DNA from: QQWI01 sp964522015
Lineage (GTDB): Bacteria; Bacillota; Clostridia; Peptostreptococcales; Acidaminobacteraceae
NCBI GenBank assembly: GCA_964522015.1
Contig: CAZFST010000001.1
Span: forward strand, 372,001 to 436,000
Direction: 5' to 3'
DNA: 64,000 bases
The notes under the pieces are model-generated. The model did no database searches and was not told where the DNA came from. It saw nothing but the letters and a program-made list of their open reading frames with translations. Position 1 is the first letter of the stretch; each line of letters starts with the position of its first letter. This document shows, in pieces, positions 31,766-40,176 of the stretch. The translations under genes and the position numbers were made by a program.

Positions 31766-32626
31766 CTAAAAAAACTCATCCAGCAAAATATAGTAGTGCA
31801 CCTTATCAGCTTCCAGTTCTGTCACTAACTCGTAAGCTTCTACAAACGGTTCTACAAACTCTGGTCCCAATCGCTTTCTAATACTTCTAACCGCCAGAGC
31901 TATATCTTGATAACGGTCCTGAACACCGCCTCGGCCCATATCTAAAAAACCTGAGAATGCCAGGGGCGATGGGTTTGTTTCAGCAGACTTTTTTGCAAAA
32001 TCGTCTGCAACATAAGCCTTTGCCATCAAGTTATCTAAACAGTAATCACCATGGGCACAGACTAAATCCAGTTTTGCAGGCTTCGTGGCAACCAATTCTT
32101 CCAAAAGAACTTTTGCAGGTACCCCACTAAACTGACCTTCAAAATCCTCTTCATCAACATGCCCATTCTCAAGGCGCCAAGCCGCGTCACGGAGACGATC
32201 ATCTAAATTCACACGCACTGGACAATCCTCAAATGGCAGGCTATGCAGGGCTTTAAGTGCCTTCCCATAAACCTTTGCAATTTCAAGGTGAGACGCTTTT
32301 TCTGGCCAAGCCTTTAGATTTTTGCCTTGAAGTTCTGTCATGACAATCACTTCAAAAAGTTGGCCATCTGGCGAGCTTATCGTATCAAAATGTTCTACTT
32401 CAGGTACCGCCAGTTTGTTTTCAAGCCAAGCGTATAGATCTACTTCAATTTGTTGAGAATCAAGTTTGCACTCGATTTTGACAATCTTGAGTATCTTGTC
32501 CTCATGGTCTTCCCTGTTAAACCGGTAAAGACCTGCCCCCGAGGCACCACCTTTAATGGGGGCCGTGATGACATGAGAAAAGCGATCTTTGAGATACTGG
32601 TGAAGCCATGGATATTGTGTCAACAT
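31766..32626 (-). CDS. Aminoglycoside phosphotransferase (APH) family kinase
   Basis: A 286-residue kinase-fold protein. N-terminal KGGASGAGLYRF is the ATP-loop region with ILKIVKIE holding the Lys; catalytic loop AHGDYCLDNLM; metal-binding Asp in FLDMGRGGVQDRYQDIAL, the form typical of APH(3'). Such enzymes phosphorylate aminoglycosides or other small alcohols. A start at 32758 is possible, but ATG 32626 with GGAG ten bases upstream avoids overlap with the next gene and fits the family length. Whether it confers resistance is unknown. Confidence 0.85.
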   Translation of the reverse strand: MLTQYPWLHQYLKDRFSHVITAPIKGGASGAGLYRFNREDHEDKILKIVKIECKLDSQQIEVDLYAWLENKLAVPEVEHFDTISSPDGQLFEVIVMTELQGKNLKAWPEKASHLEIAKVYGKALKALHSLPFEDCPVRVNLDDRLRDAAWRLENGHVDEEDFEGQFSGVPAKVLLEELVATKPAKLDLVCAHGDYCLDNLMAKAYVADDFAKKSAETNPSPLAFSGFLDMGRGGVQDRYQDIALAVRSIRKRLGPEFVEPFVEAYELVTELEADKVHYYILLDEFF

Positions 32627-32657
32627 AACTTGTGGTCTCCTTAGATATAAAATGTGT

Positions 32658-33284
32658 TTATTGTTCAAATCTAATTGGTTTTGGATTCTTGATAGGGATT
32701 CTATTTTCTGACCAGTTTTCAGAAACCAATTCAGGCCATTTACCAGTCCATTTATCAACTTTGTTTTGATAAATCTCAGGGGTTATCTGCCTATTATTAG
32801 GAATGATGGTTAACTCAAACACATCTTCAAAGCCAAATGGCGCGTAAACTAGCCATTTGTTTTGCGACAACCTTCTCATGCCAAGAGCAGTCGCTGTGGT
32901 TGGCCAGGTGTCTATTGCCTCTTCAAGGGATTGATAAGGCTCGATTGTATAACCAAACTTTTGCTGGTACCAGAGGTGAACTCTAGCTTGATTTTTGACA
33001 TCCAGTGCAAAGGGAAACTCACCTAATTGAGTGGCCAATTCTTGTCTGAGCCTATTTTCTGCTTCTTCGTTGACAGAATTGGGATCGAAATAAACGATGT
33101 CAATATCGGTAATGCCATAATTTTGAGGTTTTCTGGTAAGTGAATTCCAAACGTTTTGGACTATGGCACCGGCACCTATATAATATTCGGGTATATCCAT
33201 TTGGTCTAGGGCATCAAAAACTCTCATGATGTCGGGATTAGATTGGGTAATTTCAATGAGTCGCTTAATTTTTTCTCTATTCAT
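32658..33284 (-). CDS. Nucleotidyltransferase family protein (NTP_transf_6 type)
   Basis: A 208-residue protein. YYIGAGAIVQNVWN and YGITDIDIVYFD form the nucleotidyltransferase core with the Asp-x-Asp metal site; VHLWYQQKFGYTIEPYQSLEEAI and TATALGMRR are typical of the COG3575 family (PF06042). These are thought to transfer nucleotides to unknown acceptors. The ATG overlaps the stop of the upstream gene by 8 bp. Confidence 0.87.
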   Translation of the reverse strand: MNREKIKRLIEITQSNPDIMRVFDALDQMDIPEYYIGAGAIVQNVWNSLTRKPQNYGITDIDIVYFDPNSVNEEAENRLRQELATQLGEFPFALDVKNQARVHLWYQQKFGYTIEPYQSLEEAIDTWPTTATALGMRRLSQNKWLVYAPFGFEDVFELTIIPNNRQITPEIYQNKVDKWTGKWPELVSENWSENRIPIKNPKPIRFEQ

Positions 33285-33933
33285 TTGGTAACCACTCGTC
33301 TATTTGGGTGAATATATCCTCTGTTGTTGCCCAGTTTAATTCTCTTTTACAAATCCGAGCTACCTGTTTGTCAAACTCACTTTCGCTGATGATTTGACCT
33401 TCAAATGTAAATTCAGGCATACTTTCTTTCTCTGTAGGGTTTGGGATCATGGCTTTATACGTTAGAATTTCTTTTTCTGCCAATACATGATCTACAAGTG
33501 TCACTTGCTTTGCCCCGCCCACGCCAGTGCCGTAACCGCCATAAGAAAGAACCCCTTGGTAGTCAGCAGAGATATAGATAGGATTATCAATGACACCTGC
33601 TTTGACAGCTACGCCATTTTCAAAGGTATAGACAAAATTCTCTTTATCATTGACACTTAAAAACAGTTCTGGTAAACCATCTTGATTGATATCGTGAAGA
33701 GAAAATCGACACTGGCCTATGGTTGAAAAATCCGCTTGAAATGTTTTTATCAATTCTTGGTACACTGCTTTCCACTGATCATCTGCAGGAGTTTTACTCG
33801 AGAGTTCCTCTTGTTGACCAGAGAAAAATCGAGATAAAATAAGGAGTGCCATAACTGATAAACCTATTACAATAGCTAAGAAAGTTATAAGAATCCAAGG
33901 TTTACCTTTTAATTTTGTTTTTATGTAACTCAT
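33277..33933 (-). CDS. Membrane-anchored protein with EF-hand-like DxNxDG motif
   Basis: About 218 residues. N-terminal membrane helix (PWILITFLAIVIGLSVMALLIL) then an extracytoplasmic domain. SLHDINQDGLPELFLS is the DxNxDGxxE calcium-binding-like motif common in Firmicute surface proteins, and SYGGYGTGVGG follows the pattern of that family. ATG 33933 lies nine bases after GAGAGG; a GTG at 33996 would start inside the TGAATTCA repeats. Function unknown. Confidence 0.72.
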   Translation of the reverse strand: MSYIKTKLKGKPWILITFLAIVIGLSVMALLILSRFFSGQQEELSSKTPADDQWKAVYQELIKTFQADFSTIGQCRFSLHDINQDGLPELFLSVNDKENFVYTFENGVAVKAGVIDNPIYISADYQGVLSYGGYGTGVGGAKQVTLVDHVLAEKEILTYKAMIPNPTEKESMPEFTFEGQIISESEFDKQVARICKRELNWATTEDIFTQIDEWLPNE

Positions 33934-33987
33934 TTGATTTAGCCTCTCAATGATTTTTAATTGAACGACTTCTGAAGAATTGATTAC

Positions 33988-34039
33988 TGAATTCACCTAA
34001 GGTTGAATTCATCGTTGAATTCATCTAAGTCTGAATTCA
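33988..34039. repeat. Four TGAATTCA palindromes at 16-12-16 bp spacing
   Basis: The 8-bp palindrome TGAATTCA occurs at 33988, 34004, 34016 and 34032. The start-to-start steps are 16, 12 and 16 bp, so the set is symmetrical. It fills the gap between the VanW-like gene and the EF-hand-like protein gene, upstream of the latter. On the minus strand it could also be read as a 15-codon open frame (MNSDLDEFNDEFNLR), without a clear ribosome site. Confidence 0.6.
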
Positions 34040-34056
34040 TTTTGAGCCTGGAATCA

Positions 34057-34887
34057 CTAAGTTAAAAAAGGTTGATACAGCATTAATGCGTCATTTTTTG
34101 CTATGAATTCATCTCTGATGAAGGTTTCACTCTGATAAACTCGTCGCCATAACTCGTTATGCCGCATATACCCACCAAAAACTTCGTGGGTGATGTGATG
34201 GTTCTTCTCATAGACCTGGTAAACATGGGTTTGTTGTACCGTGGTTCGCCACTGGCCAATTAGCAGGTCTTCTGTTAATTTTAGGTCCAGCTGATAAGGT
34301 TGGTCTGTGTGATTGGAAATTTGCAAATCCCTGTAATTGTAAACACAAGTTGCCCCACTTCCGAAGGGCTGAGTTCGGTTTGCATCTGGAAAAACGTCGT
34401 AACTGTGGCGGTAGCGCTCTGTAACTGTCAAAGGGGTATGTAAGGTCATCCAGTAAATCAAATTAGACAGCTGACACAAGCCACCACCAACTCCAGCTTT
34501 GAATGTCCCGCTGAACAAAACCATGCCATCTTGATAACCTTTTTTCTGTGTTGGTTTACCTATCAATTTCCAATAGGAAAATGTTTCGCCTGGTTGCAAT
34601 ATCAAGCCACTCATCTGGCTAATTGCTATTTTTAGATTCGCCGCTTTATTGTATTGCATCCACATGTCGACATTTTGGAGCTGTCTGAATAAAGGACTTT
34701 GATGCTCAAATACTTGGACGGGCAATTGATACATGGCAATGGTTTTAGAAAAGCTTTTATCACCAAAATACCAATCCAAATATCGTTTATATGTAAAGAG
34801 TCTTTTGCCAACAAATAGTCGGATCTTACTTCTTTTTATTGGCCCATTTTGAAACATAAGGACTTGTCCCTTGAAAATGTTTTTCAT
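34057..34887 (-). CDS. VanW family protein
   Basis: A 276-residue protein. Family marks: LQPGETFSYWKLIG, GGGLCQLSNLIYW, RHSYDVFPD and PFGSGATCVYNYRDLQI. VanW is an accessory protein of vanB-type glycopeptide resistance clusters with unknown biochemical role, and is common outside them. No van ligase or sensor genes are nearby. GGAGG lies five bases before the ATG. Confidence 0.93.
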   Translation of the reverse strand: MKNIFKGQVLMFQNGPIKRSKIRLFVGKRLFTYKRYLDWYFGDKSFSKTIAMYQLPVQVFEHQSPLFRQLQNVDMWMQYNKAANLKIAISQMSGLILQPGETFSYWKLIGKPTQKKGYQDGMVLFSGTFKAGVGGGLCQLSNLIYWMTLHTPLTVTERYRHSYDVFPDANRTQPFGSGATCVYNYRDLQISNHTDQPYQLDLKLTEDLLIGQWRTTVQQTHVYQVYEKNHHITHEVFGGYMRHNELWRRVYQSETFIRDEFIAKNDALMLYQPFLT

Positions 34888-34993
34888 ACAGCCTCCAAAA
34901 GTTGGGTGTCACCAACAGACTAAATGCCATTGGAAAGATGTAAAACCATGACATGATTAAAAAGCACTTCCGTTAACATTATATCAAATTAAT

Positions 34994-35042
34994 GGGCATA
35001 AAACTTCTCCTTTTTTGCTAAAAAAAGAAAAGTTTTATGCCC
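34994..35042. terminator. Long inverted repeat, probable terminator of the GNAT gene
   Basis: GGGCATAAAACTT (34994-35006) and AAGTTTTATGCCC (35030-35042) are perfectly complementary over 13 bp, and the inner CTCCTTTTTT / AAAAAAAGAA continues the stem with mismatches. There is no T run outside the stem, so termination is less certain. It starts 28 bp after the GNAT stop. The remaining gap to 34887 holds no gene. Confidence 0.45.
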
Positions 35043-35069
35043 ATCATTAGTCATCAAAACGCGAATTGA

Positions 35070-35483
35070 TTAGCCATAGTTGTGTATGGCAAAGGCAACG
35101 CATCCGATGTTGAAATCAGCAGTAAAACCTAAGCTTTCGTAAAATTTAACTGTTTTTTCTTCATTTTTTGTCAGCAGAATTGTTTGATAGACATCAGGAT
35201 AACGTGACATAGCATCCTTTAATAATTTGGCTCCGACGCCCCTTCTTTGATACTCAGGCAATACAATGATATCTTGAATGTAAATCATTGAATGTCCATC
35301 TCCAGTGACTCTGACAACCCCAATCAATTCATTTTCTTCATAAGCACCTAAAACATACAAGGAATTTTCGTAGGCTTTTTTTAACATGGTCGGTCGATTG
35401 GTGTAACTACTCCAACCGACACTATCATATAGCCTTATAATTTCTTCTTCATTGTAGTTAGTATATTCTTTGTTGATAATCAC
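35070..35483 (-). CDS. GNAT family N-acetyltransferase
   Basis: About 137 residues. The acetyl-CoA loop is QRRGVGAKLL, preceded by IYIQDIIVLPEY; C-terminal KTVKFYESLGF is typical. GTG 35483 gives MIINKEYTNYNEEEII, the usual start of this group, with AAGGG ten bases upstream; a TTG at 35519 is the alternative. Cytoplasmic; substrate unknown. Confidence 0.82.
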   Translation of the reverse strand: MIINKEYTNYNEEEIIRLYDSVGWSSYTNRPTMLKKAYENSLYVLGAYEENELIGVVRVTGDGHSMIYIQDIIVLPEYQRRGVGAKLLKDAMSRYPDVYQTILLTKNEEKTVKFYESLGFTADFNIGCVAFAIHNYG

Positions 35484-35539
35484 CAGTTTTTTTCCCTTCT
35501 CTAGCAAATAACAATACAAACATTGTAGTAAATCAGTGC

Positions 35540-35597
35540 CTTGTCTCCAAGTTGCTACAAGGGGCGTGACTAAGTATATATTGGTGGGGCTCTGTTA
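35540..35597. repeat. Direct repeat copy A flanking an APH gene
   Basis: GCCTTGTCTCCAAGTTGCTA followed by CAAGGGGCGTGACTAAG and ATATTGGTGGGGCTCTGTTAGAC resembles, base by base, the segment at 36675-36735 on the other side of the APH gene. It ends in GTTAGAC, which fits the integron core consensus GTTRRRY. Roughly three of four bases match between copies by eye. Confidence 0.6.
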
Positions 35598-35650
35598 GAC
35601 TTTTTTTTGGCTTATATATTTCAAAGTATAATAGCTTTCATAGTTAAGTT

Positions 35651-36550
35651 TTAATAGTAGTTTGTTTTATACCACTTAGGAGTTAAAGACTTCATATCGT
35701 CAAACCAAACCAGAATTTCCTTATTACGGTCTAAAATTTCATCCATACTCTCAATTGAATTATATTTAGCCCACACAATTGAAGTAATTGCACTTGCTGA
35801 AATGTAATAAGCAAATAGCCTCCAGAACTCAATCGGAACTTCACCGTTAAAATAGCCATAGATTTGCCCCGATGCAAAAGCTGTATAATTAGTATCGATC
35901 CTATTAAACTCATACCAAGGGTCACCATAATTATCAAAATCTACAGTATGCCAGTCTATAATTGATAATTCTTGATTTTGACTAATAACAATATTACCAA
36001 TGTGAAAATCACCATGATGAATCGACTGCGGTCTTAATAGTAATAGTGTTTTATTGTCATTTAAAAATTTCAATAATACCTTACTACCTTCGAAGTCAAC
36101 TCCCTCATTTAGATAAGCTTCTAGACGCGGTTTGATAACTTTAGAGTATTTGTTGTACCAATTACCATCTGCCTTCGAAAAGTTATTATTATGTATGTTC
36201 TTAAGAATTTGTCCAGCTTTCTTCCCTAATTGAAATTGCTTTTCCTCACTATAATCTGATAGACAACTTTCAATTTCAATGCCTTCAATCCATTCTAAAA
36301 TAGTATAAACGTAACTATCAGCATGGTTAACTCCAAATTCAATTGGTTTTGGTATAGGGAGTTTTTTATCGAATAGATTATTTACTAAATTGAACTCATT
36401 CTTTTTCTTTTGATATTCTTCAATATTTGAAATTCTAATCAAGAATTTTTCATCTAAGTCAGTCGTTATGCAATACTTTCTGTCACTTGAAAATCCTTTA
36501 TCAATATATACAATTGACTTGTATCGTATGTGTGAAGGCAGCTTAATCAT
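35651..36550 (-). CDS. APH family phosphotransferase, AT-rich
   Basis: A 299-residue kinase-fold protein. Catalytic loop HHGDFHIGN, metal-binding Asp in SIIDWHTVDFDNYGDPWYEF, N-terminal KFLIRISNIEEYQKKKNEF. Related to kanamycin-kinase-like and fructosamine/choline-kinase-like proteins. Codon use is clearly more AT-rich than the neighbours, and direct repeats flank the gene, both pointing to recent transfer. The ATG follows a weak GGAG site. Substrate unknown. Confidence 0.88.
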   Translation of the reverse strand: MIKLPSHIRYKSIVYIDKGFSSDRKYCITTDLDEKFLIRISNIEEYQKKKNEFNLVNNLFDKKLPIPKPIEFGVNHADSYVYTILEWIEGIEIESCLSDYSEEKQFQLGKKAGQILKNIHNNNFSKADGNWYNKYSKVIKPRLEAYLNEGVDFEGSKVLLKFLNDNKTLLLLRPQSIHHGDFHIGNIVISQNQELSIIDWHTVDFDNYGDPWYEFNRIDTNYTAFASGQIYGYFNGEVPIEFWRLFAYYISASAITSIVWAKYNSIESMDEILDRNKEILVWFDDMKSLTPKWYKTNYY

Positions 36551-36878
36551 TTAAATCTCCTTTTTTTGTAATCTAACAGAATTTTGCTTTATCGAGGTAT
36601 GGTATGGAGGCGTAACATTTCGTGTAACGAAAATGTACTTGCAATGTAACCGGCCGCCTTAGCGGATTGGTGCAAGCCTTACCTCCAATTTGCTGCAAGT
36701 GGCGTGACAAAGCTTATATTGCTAGAGCGCTATTATATGAAGATCATTATTCGAGCAAAGTTCGATTTCCTTTTTTATCTTACGATTTGTAAGTTGTTTT
36801 GACTTTATTATCCTTTGGCCTTTTTTGAGCGCTGATCAACTTTCTATTTTGAGCTAAAGTTTGATTGCTTTTTAAAAT
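36551..36878. other. 328-bp intergenic region with several inverted repeats
   Basis: No gene is seen. Between 36600 and 36735 lie a hairpin CATTTCGT/ACGAAAATG (near 36617-36634), a hairpin CCGC-CTTA-GCGG (near 36655-36666), ACTTGCA/TGCAAG (near 36637-36676) and repeat copy B. The concentration of nested inverted repeats over about 130 bp is like an attC-type or other structured recombination site. The rest to 36878 is AT-rich. Confidence 0.5.
36675..36735. repeat. Direct repeat copy B flanking an APH gene
   Basis: GCCTTACCTCCAATTTGCTG then CAAGTGGCGTGACAAAGC and TTATATTGCTAGAGCGCTATTATAT parallel copy A at 35540-35597. Unlike A it ends in ATTATAT rather than GTTAGAC. Confidence 0.6.
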
Positions 36879-37118
36879 TCATTTTCTAGTCCTTAATATT
36901 TCATCCAAACTATAAATTTTAACATTCTTTATTCCGATTTTTTTTGCTATCTCATTGGTTTCACTAACTGATATTTCAGCAGGTAAAATATTGCGTTGTC
37001 TTGCAGCAGATTCAACAGCTTCAATTATTTGATTAATTTCGGTTCTTGTAGGTACTCTCTCAGCGGAATCAACTCCTAGTAACTTATCGACTTCTTCTCG
37101 AGATAAAAATTGCCCCAT
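36879..37118 (-). CDS. Small hypothetical protein
   Basis: A 79-residue protein with strong AAGGAGG ribosome site. The start GQFLSREEVDKLLG resembles the N-terminal CheY-binding peptide of FliM (LSQxEIDALL), but there is no FliM domain. The rest has two charged helices and ends KIYSLDEILRTRK. Family unknown. Confidence 0.6.
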   Translation of the reverse strand: MGQFLSREEVDKLLGVDSAERVPTRTEINQIIEAVESAARQRNILPAEISVSETNEIAKKIGIKNVKIYSLDEILRTRK

Positions 37119-37201
37119 AAAAGTTCCTCCTTAACACTTTTTCAATTCATTTAGAATCCTTTATTTTAATGAGCTTCATATAACGTGGGAATTTGCGTCA
37201 C

Positions 37202-38335
37202 CTATTTGATTTGAAAACCAACTGTCGTAGGTCGCCCTTCCCACTCATCCCCATCGGAACGGTAATAAACTCGCTGCACTGAACCATCTGTTTTTTTAAG
37301 GTCAATAACAAAAACTTGGCCTGCCTCAATTCTCATTGGATAATTATCGTAAGGCAGGACATTCTCTCCTTTGACAATATCTTTAAAATCAACATAGGCG
37401 TCTTCTAGTCGCCAAAATTCAAAAGCCTCATAATCTTTGAAACCAGAGCGATCTTGCTCCCCAAAATAGGATGCTTGATAGGTTTTACCAGCCACTTCTA
37501 TTGAGTCCACACGGATAGGATCCTGAAGAAGTACAAAACTGCTTAAATCTTCAGAGTGCATATTTTCGATGTATATTTTATTTAGTTGATTTGCCATACA
37601 AGGAAATGATTTAGTGCTATCTAGTTGGTCTAAGCCAGTATGGGCAGAACCATAAATACCCATAACACTTTCGGTTTCTAACTGATCAAATTCACGTTTA
37701 AAGTTTTCGGTCATGATTTTTTCACGGTAAACAAAATCTCTTTTTGCATAGAAGGCCTTACCTTGTTCAATGGCTTCTTTTGCAAAGGTAAATTGCTCAC
37801 TGCTTTCTAGCTTCTGATCTTCTAGATAAGTCAAATAGCGAACCCCAGTGGTATCATACTGATGGCCTACATCTGTGCCATGGAAAATCGTTTCAGGGCA
37901 CTCTTTTTTTATGCGCTGATAGAACATTTTGTTAACTTCAGAAGCTCCCTGAGTGCCTGCAGCATCGCCAAAGAGTTCATTAAGCATGTCATCGTTATCC
38001 GATTGCATCCATACATTCAAGAACTCAGCTGTGTAGTATGGCAATTCCACAAATAAATGTCTCATTTTTTGAGTGTCATAATAGCCCTTCCAAAGCTCAA
38101 ACTCTTTATCTAAGATGGCTGCCACACCGTGCATTTCGCCATAAAGATAAATTTGACCAACTTGATTGACCGCCACTTGCTTTGTGGTAACTTCAGTGGA
38201 CATCCCCTGAGATTTTGCAGCTGCTACCTTTGTACAACCAGTAATACATAAAATTAGCACGATGGCCATTAACAGCGCAGTATATTTTTTAGCGTTTTTT
38301 GCAACGTATTTTTTGATGTATTTTTTGATAGTCAT
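37202..38335 (-). CDS. TraB/ChaN/EreA-superfamily-like lipoprotein
   Basis: A 377-residue lipoprotein: basic N-terminus with repeated Lys-Tyr segments (KKYIKKYVAKNAKKY), hydrophobic core and lipobox LCITGC with Cys34. IYLYGEMHGVAAIL carries the GExH motif, and MGIYGSAHTGLDQL a later GxxH, as in the Tiki/TraB/ChaN/EreA superfamily of metal-dependent hydrolases and heme-binding proteins. ATG 38335 has AGGGG ten bases upstream and gives a proper lipoprotein signal. Extracytoplasmic; substrate unknown. Confidence 0.7.
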   Translation of the reverse strand: MTIKKYIKKYVAKNAKKYTALLMAIVLILCITGCTKVAAAKSQGMSTEVTTKQVAVNQVGQIYLYGEMHGVAAILDKEFELWKGYYDTQKMRHLFVELPYYTAEFLNVWMQSDNDDMLNELFGDAAGTQGASEVNKMFYQRIKKECPETIFHGTDVGHQYDTTGVRYLTYLEDQKLESSEQFTFAKEAIEQGKAFYAKRDFVYREKIMTENFKREFDQLETESVMGIYGSAHTGLDQLDSTKSFPCMANQLNKIYIENMHSEDLSSFVLLQDPIRVDSIEVAGKTYQASYFGEQDRSGFKDYEAFEFWRLEDAYVDFKDIVKGENVLPYDNYPMRIEAGQVFVIDLKKTDGSVQRVYYRSDGDEWEGRPTTVGFQIK

Positions 38336-38348
38336 TTGATCAATTCCC

Positions 38349-39242
38349 CTATAGTTTTGGTAGGATCGTTTGCCATACTGCCCTAATAATTTCATTTTGA
38401 TTATCCTCGTTATGTGCTGTTACCGTAACGACTGCATCATAATCTAAGAGAATGATTGAGATTTGGCCATACATACCATCAAGACGGAATGCATTGGGCT
38501 TTGAACATTGCCACACTTGATAGCCATACCCTAATTGTGACTCTAAATCTTCCCATGTACTTGTATTGACTAAATCAGTTCTCATGCGATGGATATAATC
38601 TTCAGAAACAACACGATGTCCTCGATACACGCCATTTTGCATCAAGGTAATTCCTAGTCTTGAGAATTCTTCAGTTGTCAAGTATAGTCCTGTTGAACAC
38701 AAGGTATGACCATTAACACAGGTATGCCACTGAGGGTTGAAAATCCCTAAGTAATCAAACAGTCTGGGTTTTAAATAGGCGAGCATGGTGAGACCCGTCA
38801 CCTTTTCAATCACCCTACCCAGCATATAGGTACATGTGTTCTCATAAAAAAAACGTGCACCTGCTTCACAGGTCATTTGCGTCTCAAAAAACTGCAAGGC
38901 TCTATCCCGATCGGTTCTGGGATTGCTGGATTCTGCCATATGCCCAGAGCTCATTTGTAGTAAGTGTCTAATTTGTATCTTTTTTGATCCCGGCGAGGCT
39001 ATTTCAAGGTGTTCTGGAAAGTAATCCAGTACATAGTCAGTCAACTTAATTAACCCTTCTTGCTCTGCAATCCCCATACCCACTGATGCAAATGTCTTTG
39101 AGGCAGAATATAGGTTTACTTTGTCATCACTACGAAAGCGATGCTCAGCCAAAACAGTTCCCCTTTGGTAAACGTGGATTCCGTATACACCTAAATTTTC
39201 TTGAGTTGAAAGGCCAATAAAATCATCTAAAAAACCTATCAT
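38349..39242 (-). CDS. Serine hydrolase, class C beta-lactamase/esterase fold
   Basis: A 297-residue protein. SxxK is in LYSASKTFAS, YxN in FFYENTCTYMLG, and the third motif is probably HNE near AHNEDNQNE. GYQVWQCS and MYGQISIILLD are typical. No signal peptide, so it acts inside the cell. Members hydrolyse esters or amides; resistance to beta-lactams is not implied. ATG overlaps the upstream stop as ATGA. Confidence 0.85.
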   Translation of the reverse strand: MIGFLDDFIGLSTQENLGVYGIHVYQRGTVLAEHRFRSDDKVNLYSASKTFASVGMGIAEQEGLIKLTDYVLDYFPEHLEIASPGSKKIQIRHLLQMSSGHMAESSNPRTDRDRALQFFETQMTCEAGARFFYENTCTYMLGRVIEKVTGLTMLAYLKPRLFDYLGIFNPQWHTCVNGHTLCSTGLYLTTEEFSRLGITLMQNGVYRGHRVVSEDYIHRMRTDLVNTSTWEDLESQLGYGYQVWQCSKPNAFRLDGMYGQISIILLDYDAVVTVTAHNEDNQNEIIRAVWQTILPKL

Positions 39243-39493
39243 TTACGTTTACCATCCTTTTCGTTACCATGTTTAAAATTCCCAGTCGCTTTAGCGAGAA
39301 TTAATTGTATTTCTTTACCTTTTGCCAATTCCAACTTTTTCAGAATTTTTAACGCTTGATCGCCTTTTAAAAGCATAATGTCCTTGTGGAACCAAGATAT
39401 CTGAACCTTATTATCTTTTAGCACCTTATAGTCAAAGGGTTCATCATCCAGTTTGTTTCTTTGATCTATGGGCCTGTTGTTACTATCGTCCAT
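39239..39493 (-). CDS. Small hypothetical protein
   Basis: An 84-residue basic protein with AAGGAG site. EPFDYKVLKDNKVQISWF and KILKKLELAKGKEIQLILAKATGNFKHG suggest a small beta-rich fold followed by a basic tail; similar short proteins occur in Firmicutes without known role. Coupled by ATGA to the serine hydrolase gene. Confidence 0.65.
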   Translation of the reverse strand: MDDSNNRPIDQRNKLDDEPFDYKVLKDNKVQISWFHKDIMLLKGDQALKILKKLELAKGKEIQLILAKATGNFKHGNEKDGKRK

Positions 39494-39510
39494 GGTTGAC
39501 TCCTTGTAGT

Positions 39511-40176
39511 CTAAGTTAATCCGAAATGTTTTTCTAAGGCTTCGAGCACTTGGGCTTTTGTATCATCTACAGAATTTTCCCGTATCAGTGTAAAAAAACC
39601 ACTGTTTAAAAAGCCGTCATAATAGGCTTTGCTATTTGTTCTCTCAATGCACGCCTTGAAGTTTTCCATGGCGTGTTCAGGATTTTCAGCCTCCATGATT
39701 TTAGCCTTAATGAACGCTTTATCAGCATCGTCCCGTTCAAAAAACTGGTCTACTGATATAGATTGAGGCGATAGCATGAAAGCCACTTGATGGTAATCCG
39801 CAATGTCCCTTAAGATATCGATGGGAATATTGGTGTCAGCAATGACCTTTTGATCCCTAGAAATATGAATGAGCTCTGCTATCTCCAGTTCTGCACACTC
39901 TGAGTTAGCACCTAAAGTCCATTTTTCATATTCATCTGGAGTCCTACCGATAAACTCCTGCCAGCCAGACATGGTTTGAAAATAACACAAATTAGGCTGT
40001 TTTTCAGGGGTAACAATAGCGTTCATGTGTCTAAAGTGATAATTTTCGCCGCAATGAATCAAATTGTGCTTTTCTGCAAGCATCTTGACCATGGTTGATT
40101 TGCCTGCATAAGCAGTACCGTTGATAAACAGCACATTTTTTAAGTAGTGTTTCAATATAGCTCTGTCGATTTTCAT
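39511..40176 (-). CDS. P-loop small-molecule kinase-like protein
   Basis: A 221-residue P-loop protein. Walker A GTAYAGKST near residues 20-28, then HCGENYHFRHM. KVIADTNIPIDILR would be strand 3. Most similar in build to shikimate/adenylate-kinase-like ATPases. Its ATG overlaps the stop of the fused kinase-nucleotidyltransferase (ATGA), so both are made together. Substrate unknown. Confidence 0.75.
   Translation of the reverse strand: MKIDRAILKHYLKNVLFINGTAYAGKSTMVKMLAEKHNLIHCGENYHFRHMNAIVTPEKQPNLCYFQTMSGWQEFIGRTPDEYEKWTLGANSECAELEIAELIHISRDQKVIADTNIPIDILRDIADYHQVAFMLSPQSISVDQFFERDDADKAFIKAKIMEAENPEHAMENFKACIERTNSKAYYDGFLNSGFFTLIRENSVDDTKAQVLEALEKHFGLT

Noticed and set aside
35540..36735. 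Firm call of integron attC sites
   Set aside because: Only one copy has a consensus-like core (GTTAGAC); the other ends do not fit RYYYAAC/GTTRRRY and no integrase is seen. Kept only as a cassette-like repeat.
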